The translations under genes were made by a program, and so were the position numbers. Positions 5,809 through 7,005 of a DNA stretch of 7,005 bases are shown piece after piece. The DNA is from Deltaproteobacteria bacterium RBG_13_52_11 (lineage in GTDB: Bacteria; Desulfobacterota; B13-G15; RBG-16-54-18). Under the pieces are notes generated by a model that saw only the letters and a list, made by a program, of their open reading frames with translations, did not search any database and was not told the DNA's origin. How positions within the stretch are numbered: the first letter of the stretch is position 1; each line of letters starts with the position of its first letter. The DNA lies in contig MGQF01000099.1 of NCBI GenBank assembly GCA_001797745.1, forward strand, positions 12,834-19,838, written 5' to 3'.

Positions 5809-6609
5809 TTAAAGGGCATATGCCTCAACCTCCAAACGAACCATCTTGACGTGCGTATTGCCGAGAGCGTCAACCGGATGTTGCTTTGTATAGGCATCAA
5901 CCACTTCATTGACAAAGGCAGCACGCAGTTCGGCTGGCAAACGGTCTGTGTAAGGGAACCAGGTTGTCCGAAGCCAACCCCTGAGGCCTTCTTCCCCCTG
6001 ATGCTGCATGTCTTTCGGTATCAATTCAACACGTACTGTGCGGAAGCCACTCTGCGATAGCCACGCTTCGTATTCTTCCGGTCCATAGAAGTGATAGGGT
6101 TGGCTAAAGTCGTCAAAGTACCCCTGCCACTGAAGGCGCCGTATGACTTCTTGAACCGAGCGAAACACTTCGTGTGCGTTTCCACGTCCGCCCATTTGCA
6201 GCAGGATCTTGCCTCCTGATTTAAGGCAGACACGCACGCCTCGCAACACGGCGATATGATCTTCTACCCAGTGAAGGGTAGCGCTTGAAAATGCAACGTC
6301 AAACTGCTGGGAAAGTCGAATGCGGGTTGCATCCATCTGCAGAAATGACAGGTTGGGATATTTTGTTAAAGGAAACCGTTCAGTGGCGAGTCTAATCATG
6401 CGGGGAGATACATCGATGCCAAGAATGCGTCCTGCACTGAGAATTTGCGCAAGCTGGGCAGTGATCTTCCCATCGCCACAGCCGATGTCCAGCAGCGATT
6501 CGCTGCCTTGCAAAGCAAGCTTGGAAATAAGCTCCTGAGCCCACTGCGTCTGGGCCGAGGAATTATTCGCGTAATCCTCGGCATCCCAATTCTGTTTCGT
6601 TGACTGCAT
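5809..6609 (-). CDS. Class I SAM-dependent methyltransferase, trans-aconitate-methyltransferase-like
   Basis: A cytoplasmic Rossmann-fold methyltransferase of 266 residues. Counting from the chosen start, motif I LDIGCGDG (40-47) binds SAM, acidic Asp66 in GID ends strand 2, QMDA (91-94) follows, and DVAFSSATLHWV (104-115) forms motif IV. The 'S-x-A-x-LHW' form and the 'WDAEDYANNSSAQ' N-terminus resemble Tam-type and malonyl-ACP methyltransferase-like proteins. The acceptor substrate cannot be deduced. ATG at 6609 is preferred because AAGGGA lies 9 nt upstream. An in-frame ATG at 6630 adds seven residues (MLKGTKA) but has no ribosome-binding site. A good promoter lies upstream at 6662-6690. 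Confidence 0.88.
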   Translation of the reverse strand: MQSTKQNWDAEDYANNSSAQTQWAQELISKLALQGSESLLDIGCGDGKITAQLAQILSAGRILGIDVSPRMIRLATERFPLTKYPNLSFLQMDATRIRLSQQFDVAFSSATLHWVEDHIAVLRGVRVCLKSGGKILLQMGGRGNAHEVFRSVQEVIRRLQWQGYFDDFSQPYHFYGPEEYEAWLSQSGFRTVRVELIPKDMQHQGEEGLRGWLRTTWFPYTDRLPAELRAAFVNEVVDAYTKQHPVDALGNTHVKMVRLEVEAYAL

Positions 6610-6661
6610 AGCTTTCGTTCCCTTTAACATTTACTTTTAAACTTATTCTACGGATGATGAA

Positions 6662-6690
6662 ATCATATAGCGGGAACAAGGAAGCGTCAA
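6662..6690 (-). promoter_or_regulatory. Sigma70-type promoter for the methyltransferase gene
   Basis: On the minus strand TTGACG (6690-6685) and TATGAT (6667-6662) are separated by exactly 17 nt, each a 5/6 match to consensus. Transcription would start near 6655, giving a leader of about 46 nt to the ATG at 6609. This is the best promoter match in the window. Confidence 0.6.
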
Positions 6691-6728
6691 GGCCTTATGT
6701 CATAAAAGCCCGTTCAGACCTTTTCACT

Positions 6729-6757
6729 TTTACCGGCAAAAGGGAATATGGTAGACT
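6729..6757 (+). promoter_or_regulatory. Candidate sigma70-type promoter for the nuclease gene
   Basis: TTTACC (6729-6734) and TAGACT (6752-6757) have a 17-nt spacer and each matches consensus at 4 of 6 positions. An overlapping alternative is TTCACT (6723-6728) with TATGGT (6747-6752), spacer 18. Either would start transcription roughly 20-30 nt before the nuclease ATG and would be divergent from the methyltransferase promoter. Confidence 0.3.
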
Positions 6758-6788
6758 CTTTTGAGATCATTGCGCAGAGGAGACGCAG

Positions 6789-7005
6789 ATGAAGGATAAA
6801 CAGACTGCCGCTTTTTTGCTATCGCTCTTGCTGGCATTGCTGGGGTTGTTCCTCCTGATCTCCCCCATAGCCTCTGCGCAAGATACCAAGGGTCCCTTCC
6901 AGGTCAAGCGGGTAGTGGATGGGGACACCATCGTCTTAGCAGATGGCAGGCATGTTCGTTATCTGGGCATCAACACCCCTGAACACGGTGAGCCCTTTTG
7001 GAGGG
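6789..7005 (+). CDS. Secreted thermonuclease (staphylococcal-nuclease fold), 3' truncated by window edge
   Basis: Seventy-two residues are visible. A basic start (MKDK), a long hydrophobic core (about 7-25) and ASA ending at residue 30 indicate a signal peptide cleaved before QDTKG, so export to the periplasm or outside is expected. The SNase domain begins with VKRVVDGDTIVL (39-50), with Asp44 and Asp46 matching the S. aureus Asp19/Asp21 positions. VRYLGINTPE (56-65) supplies Arg57 (Arg35 equivalent), Thr63 and Glu65 (Glu43 equivalent). The position of calcium ligand Asp40 is Asn62. The ATG is preceded by AGAGGAG (6776-6782) at 6 nt. These enzymes hydrolyse DNA and RNA using calcium. The second catalytic arginine and the C-terminus lie outside the window. 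Confidence 0.88.
   Translation, partial: MKDKQTAAFLLSLLLALLGLFLLISPIASAQDTKGPFQVKRVVDGDTIVLADGRHVRYLGINTPEHGEPFWR

Overview
The window looks like a chromosomal segment of a mid-GC Gram-negative bacterium. The gene style fits a Desulfobacterota (former Deltaproteobacteria) or similar anaerobe: LivGFHM-type transporter genes of non-enterobacterial type, a small exported RPLG/EPxxFTF protein, and a bacterial DUF71 PP-loop protein. This assignment is inference from protein style only, since no rRNA or other phylogenetic marker is present.

Left third (1-3671): the window opens on the last 47 codons of a plus-strand gene that looks like the C-terminus of a periplasmic branched-chain amino-acid-type (Peripla_BP_6) substrate-binding protein. 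A perfect 18-bp inverted repeat separates it from a tightly packed minus-strand operon, transcribed livG -> livF -> livH -> livM. This operon encodes the two ATPases and two permeases of a HAAT-family ABC importer. The genes overlap or lie 10-14 nt apart, and livF and livH appear to use TTG and GTG starts. The binding protein is convergent with its presumed transporter rather than inside the operon.

Middle (3672-4970): a 413-nt divergent intergenic region with several short inverted repeats leads to a plus-strand gene for a 97-residue exported protein of unassigned function. About 590 nt without a convincing gene follow. This stretch holds a 13/14-bp inverted-repeat pair about 103 bp across, a small GTG-started reading frame, and some AT-rich hairpins. 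It could be the decayed remains of a mobile element.

Right third (4971-7005): two minus-strand genes follow. One encodes a DUF71/COG2102 PP-loop ATPase (diphthine-ammonia-ligase family). The other encodes a class I SAM-dependent methyltransferase of the trans-aconitate-methyltransferase type and has a good sigma70-like promoter upstream. Divergent from it, the window ends inside a secreted thermonuclease (SNase-fold) gene.

Functionally the liv genes form one importer. I see no sequence-level link between that importer and the right-hand genes. No tRNA, rRNA, CRISPR array or intact mobile element was seen, and I found no clear evidence of an undescribed multi-gene system. The items most worth checking are the two inverted-repeat structures, the 97-aa exported protein and the LivG signature-motif variant.
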